Assembly: GCA_009937085.1 (NCBI GenBank)
Contig: JAACDD010000199.1
Coordinates: forward strand, 1-12,393
DNA length: 12,393 bases
Direction of reading: 5' to 3'
Source of the DNA: Bacteroidota bacterium
Lineage (GTDB): Bacteria > Bacteroidota > Bacteroidia > Flavobacteriales > Flavobacteriaceae
Shown: in pieces, positions 1-7,523 of the stretch
Layout of the letters: each line of letters starts with the position of its first letter
Position numbering within the stretch: position 1 is the first letter of the stretch
Translations under genes and position numbers: made by a program
The notes under the pieces: generated by a model
Database searches by the model: none
Seen by the model: the letters and a program-made list of their open reading frames with translations, nothing else
What the model was told of the DNA's origin: nothing

Positions 1-146
1 ACCAATGTCGCACTTGGGTAAAAACGAATCTCGACGCTATCAATTTCTTTGATGACTTCATACGATTGAATTTCAGTGTCTTGTGCCATAGCAAACGGGA
101 TGGTAAGTAGCCAAACGGCTACTGTAGAGATCAAAAAAGTTCTCAT
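1..146 (-). CDS. SOUL family heme-binding protein, exported (N-terminal part only)
   Basis: Only the first 48 codons lie in the window; the gene continues past base 1. The start ATG (144-146) is followed by a typical signal peptide: positive MR, a hydrophobic stretch (residues about 4-19) and an AMA-Q cleavage site near residue 21, so the mature protein should be in the periplasm or lipid-exposed outside the cytoplasm. The mature part begins with YEVIKEIDSVEIRFYPSATL, which matches the N-terminal 'YEVLK...YEIRRYP' signature of the SOUL/HEBP family, proteins that bind heme or other tetrapyrroles and whose bacterial role is poorly known. The start lies 2 bases after the stop of the upstream flavodoxin-fold gene, so the two are almost certainly co-transcribed and coupled. 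The family call rests on about 25 residues; the signal peptide is clear. Confidence 0.7.
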   Translation of the reverse strand, partial: MRTFLISTVAVWLLTIPFAMAQDTEIQSYEVIKEIDSVEIRFYPSATL

Positions 147-148
147 AA

Positions 149-730
149 TTAAGACGCCTTTTTGATGTCTCTGCGAATGTCTTTTTCTACAATACTTAAG
201 TATTTTTTACGCTTGGCGTCAGACACAAAAGGCACCGACCAAAACTGCTTGGTTTTGGTAAACAACGAACGTTTCCATCCAAACACAAACGAATAAACCC
301 CCATCACAAGGCGTAGTTTAACCGAGTTGAGGTAAAGTGTGGTTACAGGGAGCGAAGGCGCACCGTGCGTTACATAGGTACGTACTTTTTTGTCGCTTAA
401 AAAGGGCTTTGGATAGGCATACAACTTGGTCACATTGACAAACTTATACGCAAAGCCGGGAGTGAACACTTCGTCAAAGAAAATTTCCATACGTGGCGTA
501 AGTCTAAACCACCATACGGGTGATACAAAATAGATGCGTTCCGACCATGTAACAAGTTCTTTGTATTTGGCAATAACAGCATTTCTTGGACGGGTAAAGC
601 TGTCGCGGTAGAGGTCGATGATTTCAATATCTTCATTCGCTTTTTCTAGACTATCCACAATGGTTTTAAAAATACCATTATAGCAAAAGGAAGTTTGGTC
701 TGGGTGACCAATAATAACCAGGTTTTTCAT
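149..730 (-). CDS. Flavodoxin-fold NAD(P)H:quinone oxidoreductase-like protein
   Basis: Product of 193 residues, usual for the Flavodoxin_2 family (MdaB, KefF, NQO-type), which bind FMN or FAD and reduce quinones or similar acceptors with NAD(P)H in the cytoplasm. Seen: a first beta strand and phosphate-binding loop, LVIIGHPDQTSF (residues about 4-15); the core SPVWWFRLTPRMEIFFDEVF (70-89), which in this family packs on the flavin; and FTPGFAYKF (89-97), a typical loop near the active site. No signal peptide. I chose the ATG at 728-730. An in-frame TTG two codons upstream is possible but weaker, because the ATG puts the first strand at the normal distance from the N terminus. A perfect TAnnTTTG element lies 12 bases upstream. 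It is first in a tight pair with the SOUL gene, which hints at a redox or tetrapyrrole-linked job; that link is inference. The exact substrate cannot be told. Confidence 0.82.
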   Translation of the reverse strand: MKNLVIIGHPDQTSFCYNGIFKTIVDSLEKANEDIEIIDLYRDSFTRPRNAVIAKYKELVTWSERIYFVSPVWWFRLTPRMEIFFDEVFTPGFAYKFVNVTKLYAYPKPFLSDKKVRTYVTHGAPSLPVTTLYLNSVKLRLVMGVYSFVFGWKRSLFTKTKQFWSVPFVSDAKRKKYLSIVEKDIRRDIKKAS

Positions 731-742
731 AAGCAATTTTTA

Positions 743-750
743 CAAAGGTA
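743..750 (-). promoter_or_regulatory. Candidate -7 element (TACCTTTG) for the oxidoreductase-SOUL pair
   Basis: The minus strand reads TACCTTTG, a perfect match to the Bacteroidota TAnnTTTG -7 element, ending 12 bases before the ATG at 730. A good -33 TTTG is not visible at the usual distance. If used, the mRNA leader would be under 10 nt. Confidence 0.45.
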
Positions 751-836
751 CGTTTTTCGTGTTACGCCATCGTAAAATGTGCATCGGGTTTTATTGGGCA
801 TACGTTTGGTTTAAAATTAGAATTTTTATGTAAATA

Positions 837-851
837 CAATATTAAATATTG
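837..851. promoter_or_regulatory. Perfect 15-bp palindrome, possible operator
   Basis: CAATATT-A-AATATTG is a perfect inverted repeat with a one-base centre in the divergent region between the oxidoreductase gene and the VWA gene. It sits about 34 bases upstream of the candidate -7 element of the VWA-AAA operon, where a dimeric regulator could bind. The sequence is AT-rich, so chance is a real alternative. It has no T-tract and is not a terminator. Confidence 0.3.
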
Positions 852-884
852 GCATGGTAATGAAAAACATGCGCGATGTTTTAG

Positions 885-892
885 TACATTTA
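885..892 (+). promoter_or_regulatory. Candidate -7 element (TACATTTA) for the VWA-AAA operon
   Basis: TACATTTA matches TAnnTTTG at all but the last base and lies 7 bases before the ATG at 900. No clear -33 TTTG is found about 18-21 bases upstream. Transcription from it would begin almost at the start codon. Confidence 0.35.
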
Positions 893-899
893 CATCGCT

Positions 900-2030
900 A
901 TGAAATTTGATTTAACTGCCACCGGACTTCGGTTTACACAACACGTCCCTAAGCACCAAACCCCTTTTGAGCGGTTGTTTGAGTTGTTTAAGGAACTTAT
1001 CACGCATACTTCTGGCGACTTTGATGAGGCAATTGACTGGTTACGAGAATTGGATAAAGAGTACAAACTCACCAACAGCGATTACACCATAGACGACTTT
1101 ATTAGAGACTTACTCGAACGCGCCTACATTCAGCCAAAAGGCGACGGCAACGGCAACGGCGACGGCTCAGGCATGGGACTTACCTCAAAAACAGAAAAGC
1201 TATTGCGCGAACATGCGCTAAAGCAAATTTTTGGCAAGCTAAAAAAGTCGGGGGCTGGAAACCACAAAACAAAAAACACGGGGCAAGGCGCAGACGATAC
1301 AGGCGAGTTTAAGGCCTATCAATTTGGGGATCCGATTGAAAAAATCTCCATGACGGAGAGTATCCGAAATGCACAAATCCGTACGGCAGGCGCAGATTTT
1401 AATTTGCACCACGATGATTTGGTCGTTGAAGACAGCTACTACAACACCCAAATGAGTACGGTTTTGATGATAGACATCAGCCACAGTATGATTTTATATG
1501 GCGAAGACCGCATCACTCCAGCCAAAAAAGTAGCCATGGCATTGGCAGAATTTATTACCACGCGTTACCCAAAAGATACCCTTGATATTTTGGTTTTTGG
1601 AAATGATGCCTGGCCCATTTCTCTAAAAGAAATTCCGTATTTGCAGGTGGGACCGTATCACACCAATACAGTTGCGGGACTATCGTTGGCGATGGATATG
1701 CTACGCCGAAGAAAAAACAGCAACAAGCAAATTTTTATGATCACCGACGGCAAGCCAAGTTGCTTAAAAAACCCCGACGGCACCTATTATAAAAACAGCA
1801 TGGGACTAGACGATTTGATTGTGGACAAATGCTACAATATGGCACGACAGGCACGCAAACTGAAAATACCTATCACCACCTTTATGATTGCGCAAGATCA
1901 CTATCTCAAAGAATTTGTGCGCAATTTTACCGAAGCCAATAAAGGAAAAGCATTCTTTACTGGGCTAAAAGGATTGGGCGAAATGATTTTTGAAGACTAT
2001 GAACAAAACAGAAAAAAACGATTAGGGTAA
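900..2030 (+). CDS. VWA-domain protein, partner of a ChlI/MoxR-like AAA+ ATPase
   Basis: Product of 376 residues. Residues 1-80 are a charged, mostly helical N-terminal region. Residues 81-93 are a Gly/Asp/Asn linker, followed by a basic stretch. The VWA domain spans about 185-365. Its metal-ion-dependent adhesion site is complete: DISHS (192-196), threonines at 255/257 (HTNT) and the ITDG aspartate at 283. VWA domains of this kind bind Mg2+ and a client acidic residue, and in the chelatase D subunit and MoxR systems they dock a AAA+ ring to its target. No signal peptide or membrane segment, so it is cytoplasmic. The stop TAA is immediately followed by the ATG of the ATPase gene, so the two products are made together and very probably form a complex. 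The target is unknown; 'magnesium chelatase' labels would be misleading, since no large chelatase subunit or pigment gene is nearby. Confidence 0.85.
   Translation: MKFDLTATGLRFTQHVPKHQTPFERLFELFKELITHTSGDFDEAIDWLRELDKEYKLTNSDYTIDDFIRDLLERAYIQPKGDGNGNGDGSGMGLTSKTEKLLREHALKQIFGKLKKSGAGNHKTKNTGQGADDTGEFKAYQFGDPIEKISMTESIRNAQIRTAGADFNLHHDDLVVEDSYYNTQMSTVLMIDISHSMILYGEDRITPAKKVAMALAEFITTRYPKDTLDILVFGNDAWPISLKEIPYLQVGPYHTNTVAGLSLAMDMLRRRKNSNKQIFMITDGKPSCLKNPDGTYYKNSMGLDDLIVDKCYNMARQARKLKIPITTFMIAQDHYLKEFVRNFTEANKGKAFFTGLKGLGEMIFEDYEQNRKKRLG
1140..1166 (+). repeat. Short tandem GGCRAC repeat encoding a Gly-Asp/Asn linker
   Basis: The hexamer GGC-RAC repeats about 4.5 times in frame and encodes GDGNGNGDG in the VWA protein. 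It most likely gives a flexible linker between the N-terminal region and the VWA domain. Copy-number changes would stay in frame, so linker length could vary between strains. Confidence 0.6.
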
Positions 2031-3488
2031 ATGACACAAAGCAAAACCTTAGGCGAGTTAAAACAAACGGATTATTCGCCTTGTTCCATTCAAGAAGAGT
2101 TGGCACGGAATTTACGTGCGCGCATCAAAAGTGGAACACCAACATTTGAAGGATTATTGGGATACGAACACACCGTAATTCCAGACGTTGAACGTGCCAT
2201 TCTATCTGGCCACAGCATGAATTTACTGGGGCTTCGCGGGCAAGCAAAAACACGTTTGGCACGACAAATGACCCAACTTTTAGACGAGTGGATTCCCGTT
2301 GTGGAAGGTTCTGAAATCAATGATGATCCGCTTGCTCCTATAAGCAAACACGCCAAGGAACTGATTGCCCAGCACGGCGATAAAACACCCATTGCGTGGC
2401 TACATCGTGATGAACGGTTTTTTGAAAAATTGGCAACACCCGATGTAACGGTAGCAGACCTTATTGGCGATGTTGACCCCATTAAAGCATCAAATTTAAA
2501 ACTGTCTTATTCCGACGAAGGCGCCATACATTTTGGCATGATTCCTAGAGCGCATCGCTGTATTTTTGTCCTTAACGAACTGCCCGATTTACAAGCACGG
2601 ATTCAAGTAGCGTTATTTTCCATTTTACAAGAAAAAGAAATTCAAATACGCGGATTTAAATTGCGACTTCCCATCGAAACACAGTTTGTATTTACGGCAA
2701 ACCCCGAAGACTACACGAATCGTGGAAGCATCGTAACGCCGCTTAAAGACCGTATTGGATCGCAAATTTTGACACACTATCCCAACAGTACAGAGATTGC
2801 CAAATCCATCACAAAACAAGAAGCTAAGATCAGTCCAGCACTAGCAGAGGCAATTTACATTCCAGAGTTGGCGCGTGACCTTTTAGAACAAATTGGGTTT
2901 GAAGCACGAAAAAGCGAGTACGTAGACGCCAAAAGTGGGGTGAGCGCGCGCATGAGCATTACCGCATTTGAAAACCTAATCAGTACAGCTGAACGCAGGT
3001 TGCTTATTACCGGAGAAGAAAAAACCAGCATTCGCATGGCGGATTTTTTAGGTGTCATTGCAGCCATTAATGGCAAAGTGGAACTTGTGTATGAAGGCGA
3101 ACAAGAAGGCGCAGAGCAAATAGCGTTTCACCTGATAAATCAAGCTGTGAAAACATTATTCCCATCCTATTTTCCAGAAATCAAAAAGCTTGAAAAAGAA
3201 GATGAAGATGGTCCTTATGACCGCCTTTTAGGATGGTTTTACGGCGATAACGAGCTCTTTTTAGAAGATGGTCTTGCAGAAGGTGTATACAAAGACACCT
3301 TAGATGCCGTGCCAAATTTAAATACGTTTGTAGCAACGCATCAACCGAAAAGCGCACCCAAAGACACCTACTTTTTGATGGAGTTTTTGCTTTGGGGATT
3401 AGAAGCCAATAAGCGTCTAAACAAATACCGTACTCTTGAAGGTTTTCAATTTAAGGACGGCTTGGGCAACTTACTCGCGGGACTTTAA
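2031..3488 (+). CDS. ChlI/MoxR-like AAA+ ATPase
   Basis: Product of 485 residues. AAA+ motifs in order: Walker A GLRGQAKT (67-74); a helix-2-type insert around 155-172 (SYSDEGAIHFGMIPRA), similar to that in BchI/ChlI; Walker B CIFVLNEL (177-184), with the catalytic E183 but Asn at 182 where most relatives have Asp; sensor 1 FTANPEDY (221-228); an arginine-finger candidate R241 in LKDRIGSQI; and sensor 2 around SARMS (305-309). Such proteins form hexameric rings that use ATP to remodel clients or insert metal cofactors, usually with a VWA partner. Here that partner is the gene directly upstream (stop and start codons abut). Residues 345-485 are a C-terminal extension I do not recognise. The gene ends convergently with GH15, with a 4-bp overlap. 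Chelatase, MoxR-like maturation factor and stress-complex roles are all possible. Confidence 0.83.
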   Translation: MTQSKTLGELKQTDYSPCSIQEELARNLRARIKSGTPTFEGLLGYEHTVIPDVERAILSGHSMNLLGLRGQAKTRLARQMTQLLDEWIPVVEGSEINDDPLAPISKHAKELIAQHGDKTPIAWLHRDERFFEKLATPDVTVADLIGDVDPIKASNLKLSYSDEGAIHFGMIPRAHRCIFVLNELPDLQARIQVALFSILQEKEIQIRGFKLRLPIETQFVFTANPEDYTNRGSIVTPLKDRIGSQILTHYPNSTEIAKSITKQEAKISPALAEAIYIPELARDLLEQIGFEARKSEYVDAKSGVSARMSITAFENLISTAERRLLITGEEKTSIRMADFLGVIAAINGKVELVYEGEQEGAEQIAFHLINQAVKTLFPSYFPEIKKLEKEDEDGPYDRLLGWFYGDNELFLEDGLAEGVYKDTLDAVPNLNTFVATHQPKSAPKDTYFLMEFLLWGLEANKRLNKYRTLEGFQFKDGLGNLLAGL

Positions 3489-5275
3489 CTGTTAAAATTC
3501 AACGCATTGTCAATAAGCGCTAAGTGCGAATAGGCTTGCGGGAAGTTTCCTAGTAATTGCTTAGATGAAAAGTCGATGTCTTCGCTAAACAGCCCCAAGT
3601 GGTTGCTGTAAGACAACAATTCATCAAAGAGTTTTTTGGATTTTTCTTCTTCGCCAATTTTATACAAGCTGTTGATAAACCAAAATGTACACACCGTAAA
3701 CGAGGAACTTGGCAATCCAAAGTCGTCTTCGTTTTTATAGCGATATAAAAGTCCTTCGTGCATTAATTCTGCTTCGATAGCCTTTACCGTTTTAACGAAT
3801 TTTGGGTTTTTCGCATCAATAAATCCGTAGTATTCCATAAGCAGCACGGACGCGTCTAAGTGATCAGATTGATAGGATTGCGTAAACGCTTGTTTTGATT
3901 CGCTCCAAGCGTTCTCCATGATATCGTCATAGATTTCATCGCGGAGTGCTTCCCATTTTTCTACCGATTTTTCTTCATTAATAAGCGCAGCAATTTTTAT
4001 AGCTCTATCTACAGCTACCCAGCAAAGCAATTTGGAAAAGGTAAAGTGCCTGTCCTCATGTCTAAATTCCCAAATCCCCTTGTCGGCAAGTTTCCAATTG
4101 TGCTTAACCACCCAGACAATAGACTTAACAATAGACCAAAGCTCTTCGTATTCATCATTTTTGTCTGTGAATTGCTCCATTTGATAATGAATCACATCCA
4201 TCAAAATACCATAAATATCATTTTGTTTTTGCACATAGGCGGCATTGCCAACACGTACGGGTTTTGACCCTTTATATCCAGCTAAGTGGTCTAGCGTTTC
4301 TTCTGTGAGTGTTTTTTCTCCGCTAATGCCATACATAATTTGAAGCTTTTCATTTTTGTCTGGAATAAGGTCAATAATGTAGCGGATAAAGTTTTTGACG
4401 ATTTGCACATGCCCCAGTTTGGCGATGACTTTTATGACCATAGAGGCATCTCTGATCCAACAAAAGCGGTAATCCCAATTTCGCACCTCGCCAATGGTTT
4501 CGGGAAGTGAGGTGGTGGCTGCCGCCAATACGGCTCCTGTCTTTTCAAAAGTCAGTAGCTTTAGCGTCATGGCGCTTCTTAAAATATGGTCGTTGTACGC
4601 ATCAAAAGAAGGGGTTTTGTGGCACCAGTTTAGCCAATATACTTTTGTTTTTTCAAACCCCAAAAGGGAGTTTTCAAGCGTAGGGGCGTTAAGTTTTTCA
4701 TTGTAGGAAATGGTGACAAAGTGCTCGCCGGTGATTTTTATTTCAGCACCTGCCAATACGTTATCGAGGTTTAGGTTGCTGTATAAAAACAGCGTATCGT
4801 AATTGACGTCATCAACAATACTTACAATAAAATTTTTCTTTACATAGCTTTTGGTTTCACCCAAGGCGTATTCAAGTTTTGGATGGTACTTGATACGACA
4901 AGAAGGCGTTCCTTTAATATGTCTAAAAACACGGGTAAGTTCGGGTGGCGCATGATACGTACCATTATCTTTTTGGAAACGCGGCATAAAATCAAGTATT
5001 TCAAAGGCGTTTTCGTCGCTTTCAAAGCGCGTACATAAAATAGAGGTGTTCTTTATGTAGTGTTGTTTGATGCTGTAATCGTCGCCGCAATCAATTTTAA
5101 AGTGTCCACCGATGTTTTCGTCGATGATTTTACCAAAAACAGAAGGAGAATCAAATTGCGGCAAACAACACCAATCAATTGAGGAATCTTCATTTATAAG
5201 TGCAGCAGATTTGCAATTTCCAATTATGCCATAATTTAGGCTTCCTGAATGCGTAGTATCATCAATTTTTGACAT
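3485..5275 (-). CDS. Glycoside hydrolase family 15 protein (trehalase or glucoamylase-like)
   Basis: Product of 596 residues, the usual size for bacterial cytoplasmic GH15 proteins, with no signal peptide. The start MSKIDDTTHSGSLNYGIIGN is the normal family N terminus. Residues 1-210 form the beta-sandwich domain. The (alpha/alpha)6 barrel follows, with RNWDYRFCWIRDAS (265-278) in the sugar-binding site. GIWEFR gives E403 as the likely general acid, comparable to Glu179 of Aspergillus glucoamylase. GLFSEDID gives E565 as the likely general base, comparable to Glu400, followed by LGNFPQAYSHLAL (575-587). The enzyme inverts configuration while releasing glucose from alpha-glucosides. Substrate cannot be read from sequence, but GH15 members include trehalases, and this gene is divergent from the trehalose synthesis gene across 34 bp, so trehalose is the favoured guess. 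Maltodextrin or glycogen ends are alternatives. Confidence 0.88.
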   Translation of the reverse strand: MSKIDDTTHSGSLNYGIIGNCKSAALINEDSSIDWCCLPQFDSPSVFGKIIDENIGGHFKIDCGDDYSIKQHYIKNTSILCTRFESDENAFEILDFMPRFQKDNGTYHAPPELTRVFRHIKGTPSCRIKYHPKLEYALGETKSYVKKNFIVSIVDDVNYDTLFLYSNLNLDNVLAGAEIKITGEHFVTISYNEKLNAPTLENSLLGFEKTKVYWLNWCHKTPSFDAYNDHILRSAMTLKLLTFEKTGAVLAAATTSLPETIGEVRNWDYRFCWIRDASMVIKVIAKLGHVQIVKNFIRYIIDLIPDKNEKLQIMYGISGEKTLTEETLDHLAGYKGSKPVRVGNAAYVQKQNDIYGILMDVIHYQMEQFTDKNDEYEELWSIVKSIVWVVKHNWKLADKGIWEFRHEDRHFTFSKLLCWVAVDRAIKIAALINEEKSVEKWEALRDEIYDDIMENAWSESKQAFTQSYQSDHLDASVLLMEYYGFIDAKNPKFVKTVKAIEAELMHEGLLYRYKNEDDFGLPSSSFTVCTFWFINSLYKIGEEEKSKKLFDELLSYSNHLGLFSEDIDFSSKQLLGNFPQAYSHLALIDNALNFNS

Positions 5276-5309
5276 ACATTGTGAATCAAAAGTTTGTTAA
5301 AATTTTTCT
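5276..5309. promoter_or_regulatory. 34-bp divergent promoter region between GH15 and otsA-otsB
   Basis: The two start codons are only 34 bases apart. On the minus strand AACTTTTG (5287-5294) matches TAnnTTTG at 7 of 8 positions and lies 11 bases before the GH15 ATG. On the plus strand I find no convincing -7 element. Any -33 elements would have to lie inside the opposite gene, so the two promoters must overlap or interfere. Confidence 0.4.
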
Positions 5310-7523
5310 ATGGCTAAGAATATTATTGTTTCAAATCGCTTACCCATCCGAATATCGAAGGTAGGAAATTCTTATAAATTTTCCCCTACTAGCGGTGGAT
5401 TAGCTACAGGAATGAAAACGGTTCACGAACACGACAATGCGTTGTGGATAGGATGGCCCGGAATTGGAAGAGATGAAATAGCAGACGACGCGTGGACGCC
5501 CCTCAAAAATGGGCTAATCGATAAAAATTTTGCGCCTGTATCGTTAACCAAAGCTGAGGTTGATGATTTTTATTACGGCTTAGCCAATAAATGCCTTTGG
5601 CCGCTGTTTCACTACTTTATAGAATTTTCTATTTTTAACGAAAAACATTGGGAAACCTATGTTGAGGTAAATAAAAAATTTAGTGAACGTGTACTTGAAA
5701 ACATTGAGTCAGGTGATACGGTTTGGATTCATGATTATCAGCTGTTGTTGTGTCCAAAAATGATAAAAGATGTACGCCCCGATGTAAACATTGGATTTTT
5801 CTTACATATACCATTTCCTTCTTTTGAGATTTTTAGAATATTCCCTTGGCGCGAAGCGCTATTGGAAGGCATGTTAGGTGCAGATTTAATCGGCTTTCAC
5901 ACCTACGACTACGAACGCCATTTTTTGAGTTCCGTCAAACGTATTTTGCGTAAAAATGTGCAGTTCAATAGAGTGACGGTTGGCAGCAGAGAGGTAGTCG
6001 TGAATACGTTTCCAATGGGAATCGATTACGACAAATTTAATGATGCAGCCCAAACGCATTTGGCACAAAAACAAACCGAAAAGTCTGAACTAAAAATTCA
6101 GTTAGACGCACACATAAAAGGCACCGATGACAGTAAACTTATTTTGTCTATTGACCGGTTAGACTACACCAAAGGCGTGATAAATCGCATCAAGGCATTT
6201 GACTTATTTCTGACCAAGTATCCCGAGTATCTTGAAAAAGTACGCCTTATAATGCTTACGGTTCCTTCCCGCGCTGACGTTCCTGAATACAAACGATTGA
6301 AAAAGGAAACTGACGAGGTTGTTGGACGCATCAATGGGAAGTATGCCACTGTAAACTGGACGCCCATTTGGTACTATTATCGCGCCATGGATTTTGACGA
6401 CCTTATTGATCTTTATATGACCTCTGATATTGCTATGATTACGCCTGTCCGCGATGGAATGAACTTAGTTGCCAAGGAGTTTATAGCAACGCGCGTTGAG
6501 GGAGATGGCGTCCTTATTTTAAGCGAAATGGCGGGTGCCTCTAAAGAATTACACGAAGCCGTTTTGGTAAATCCTTTTGATCGAAATGCTATGGCCGATG
6601 CGATACAAAAAGCCATAGTGATGCCCGTTGAAGAGCAAAAAAAGCGCAATAGCAGCATGCAAAAAAGACTGAGCCGATATACAGTCAACTATTGGGCAAA
6701 AGAATTTATGGAAGCCCTTGAGTCAAAAGCTACGCCAAACGAAGAAACAGGTGTTGTAAAATTGAGTGATCAAATCGTTTCAACAGTAGTAGAATCGTTT
6801 CAGCAGGCAGCTAAGAAAATGCTATTGTTAGACTATGACGGGACGTTAGTCGGATTTCATGAAAATCCTGAAATGGCAGTCCCCGATGAAGCACTTTTAA
6901 AGACGATAAAACAATTAACATTACTACCCAATACGGATGTTGCAATAGTAAGTGGTCGTGATAATGTGTTTTTGGAAAAATGGTTTGGCCACCTTGACCT
7001 TACCTTAATTGCAGAACACGGATACTTTGTAAAAGAGCACAAGCAAGACTGGGCTATAAAAGGAGACGCCAATAACCAATGGAAAAAAGATGTAATGCCC
7101 ATCATGGAAGCCTTTACAGACCGAACTCCAGGAACATTTATTGAAGAAAAAACCAAAAGCTTGGTTTGGCACTACAGAAAAACAGATCCAGAACTTGCCG
7201 CAGAAAGAGCAGTAGAATTAAAAACAGTATTAAGTAGTCTTATTTCGGACAAGCTTAGCATTATGGATATGGACAAAGCTCTAGAAGTGGTAAACCATCA
7301 AATAAGTAAAGGAACAGCGGTTTCGGAGTTAGTATCCAATAAAAACTATGATTTTATTTTATGTTTGGGAGATGATGTAACCGACGAAAACATGTTTACA
7401 AGTTTGCCAAATCATGCTACTACCGTTAAGGTGGGCAAAAAAAATACCGCTGCGAAGTACTTTATAGAAGACATTGCACAGGTAAAATCGCTACTTTCAA
7501 ATTTAGCAGAAGAAAATGAATAA
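5310..7523 (+). CDS. otsA-otsB fusion: Bifunctional trehalose-6-phosphate synthase/trehalose-6-phosphate phosphatase
   Basis: Product of 737 residues that fuses both steps of trehalose synthesis. The N-terminal GT20 domain (1-470) has the SGGL loop (28-31), HDYQL (141-145), HIPFPSFEIFR (166-176), IDRLDYTKG with R283 and K288, and RDGMNLVAKE with D382 and E390. These match E. coli OtsA R262, K267, D361 and E369 with a constant offset of 21, so the UDP-glucose and glucose-6-phosphate sites are intact. The C-terminal HAD phosphatase (500-735) has LLLDYDGT (nucleophile D508, acid D510), VSGR (547-550), the motif III lysine K667 and GDDVTDE (687-693), so it should also be active. The protein is cytoplasmic. 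Trehalose serves in osmotic, heat and drying protection and as carbon store. The end overlaps the next gene by 8 nt, indicating translational coupling. Fused enzymes of this type are common in Bacteroidota. Confidence 0.95.
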   Translation: MAKNIIVSNRLPIRISKVGNSYKFSPTSGGLATGMKTVHEHDNALWIGWPGIGRDEIADDAWTPLKNGLIDKNFAPVSLTKAEVDDFYYGLANKCLWPLFHYFIEFSIFNEKHWETYVEVNKKFSERVLENIESGDTVWIHDYQLLLCPKMIKDVRPDVNIGFFLHIPFPSFEIFRIFPWREALLEGMLGADLIGFHTYDYERHFLSSVKRILRKNVQFNRVTVGSREVVVNTFPMGIDYDKFNDAAQTHLAQKQTEKSELKIQLDAHIKGTDDSKLILSIDRLDYTKGVINRIKAFDLFLTKYPEYLEKVRLIMLTVPSRADVPEYKRLKKETDEVVGRINGKYATVNWTPIWYYYRAMDFDDLIDLYMTSDIAMITPVRDGMNLVAKEFIATRVEGDGVLILSEMAGASKELHEAVLVNPFDRNAMADAIQKAIVMPVEEQKKRNSSMQKRLSRYTVNYWAKEFMEALESKATPNEETGVVKLSDQIVSTVVESFQQAAKKMLLLDYDGTLVGFHENPEMAVPDEALLKTIKQLTLLPNTDVAIVSGRDNVFLEKWFGHLDLTLIAEHGYFVKEHKQDWAIKGDANNQWKKDVMPIMEAFTDRTPGTFIEEKTKSLVWHYRKTDPELAAERAVELKTVLSSLISDKLSIMDMDKALEVVNHQISKGTAVSELVSNKNYDFILCLGDDVTDENMFTSLPNHATTVKVGKKNTAAKYFIEDIAQVKSLLSNLAEENE

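Noticed and set aside
731..736. TTG at 734-736 as the start of the oxidoreductase gene (adds two residues).
   Set aside because: The ATG at 728-730 gives the usual N terminus with the flavodoxin first strand directly after MKN, and the promoter element would be even closer with TTG.
2031..3488. Naming the AAA+/VWA pair as magnesium chelatase subunits ChlI and ChlD.
   Set aside because: There is no large H-type subunit or pigment gene, the Walker B motif differs, and the C-terminal region is unlike ChlI. The similarity is at the superfamily level only.
3695..3735. GH15 seems to lack a catalytic glutamate: residues before the CTFW block read PSSSF where some actinobacterial relatives have EEG.
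   Set aside because: The general base of GH15 corresponds to Glu400 of Aspergillus glucoamylase, which lies in an AEQFD-type motif nearer the C terminus. Here GLFSEDID supplies E565, so the active site looks complete.
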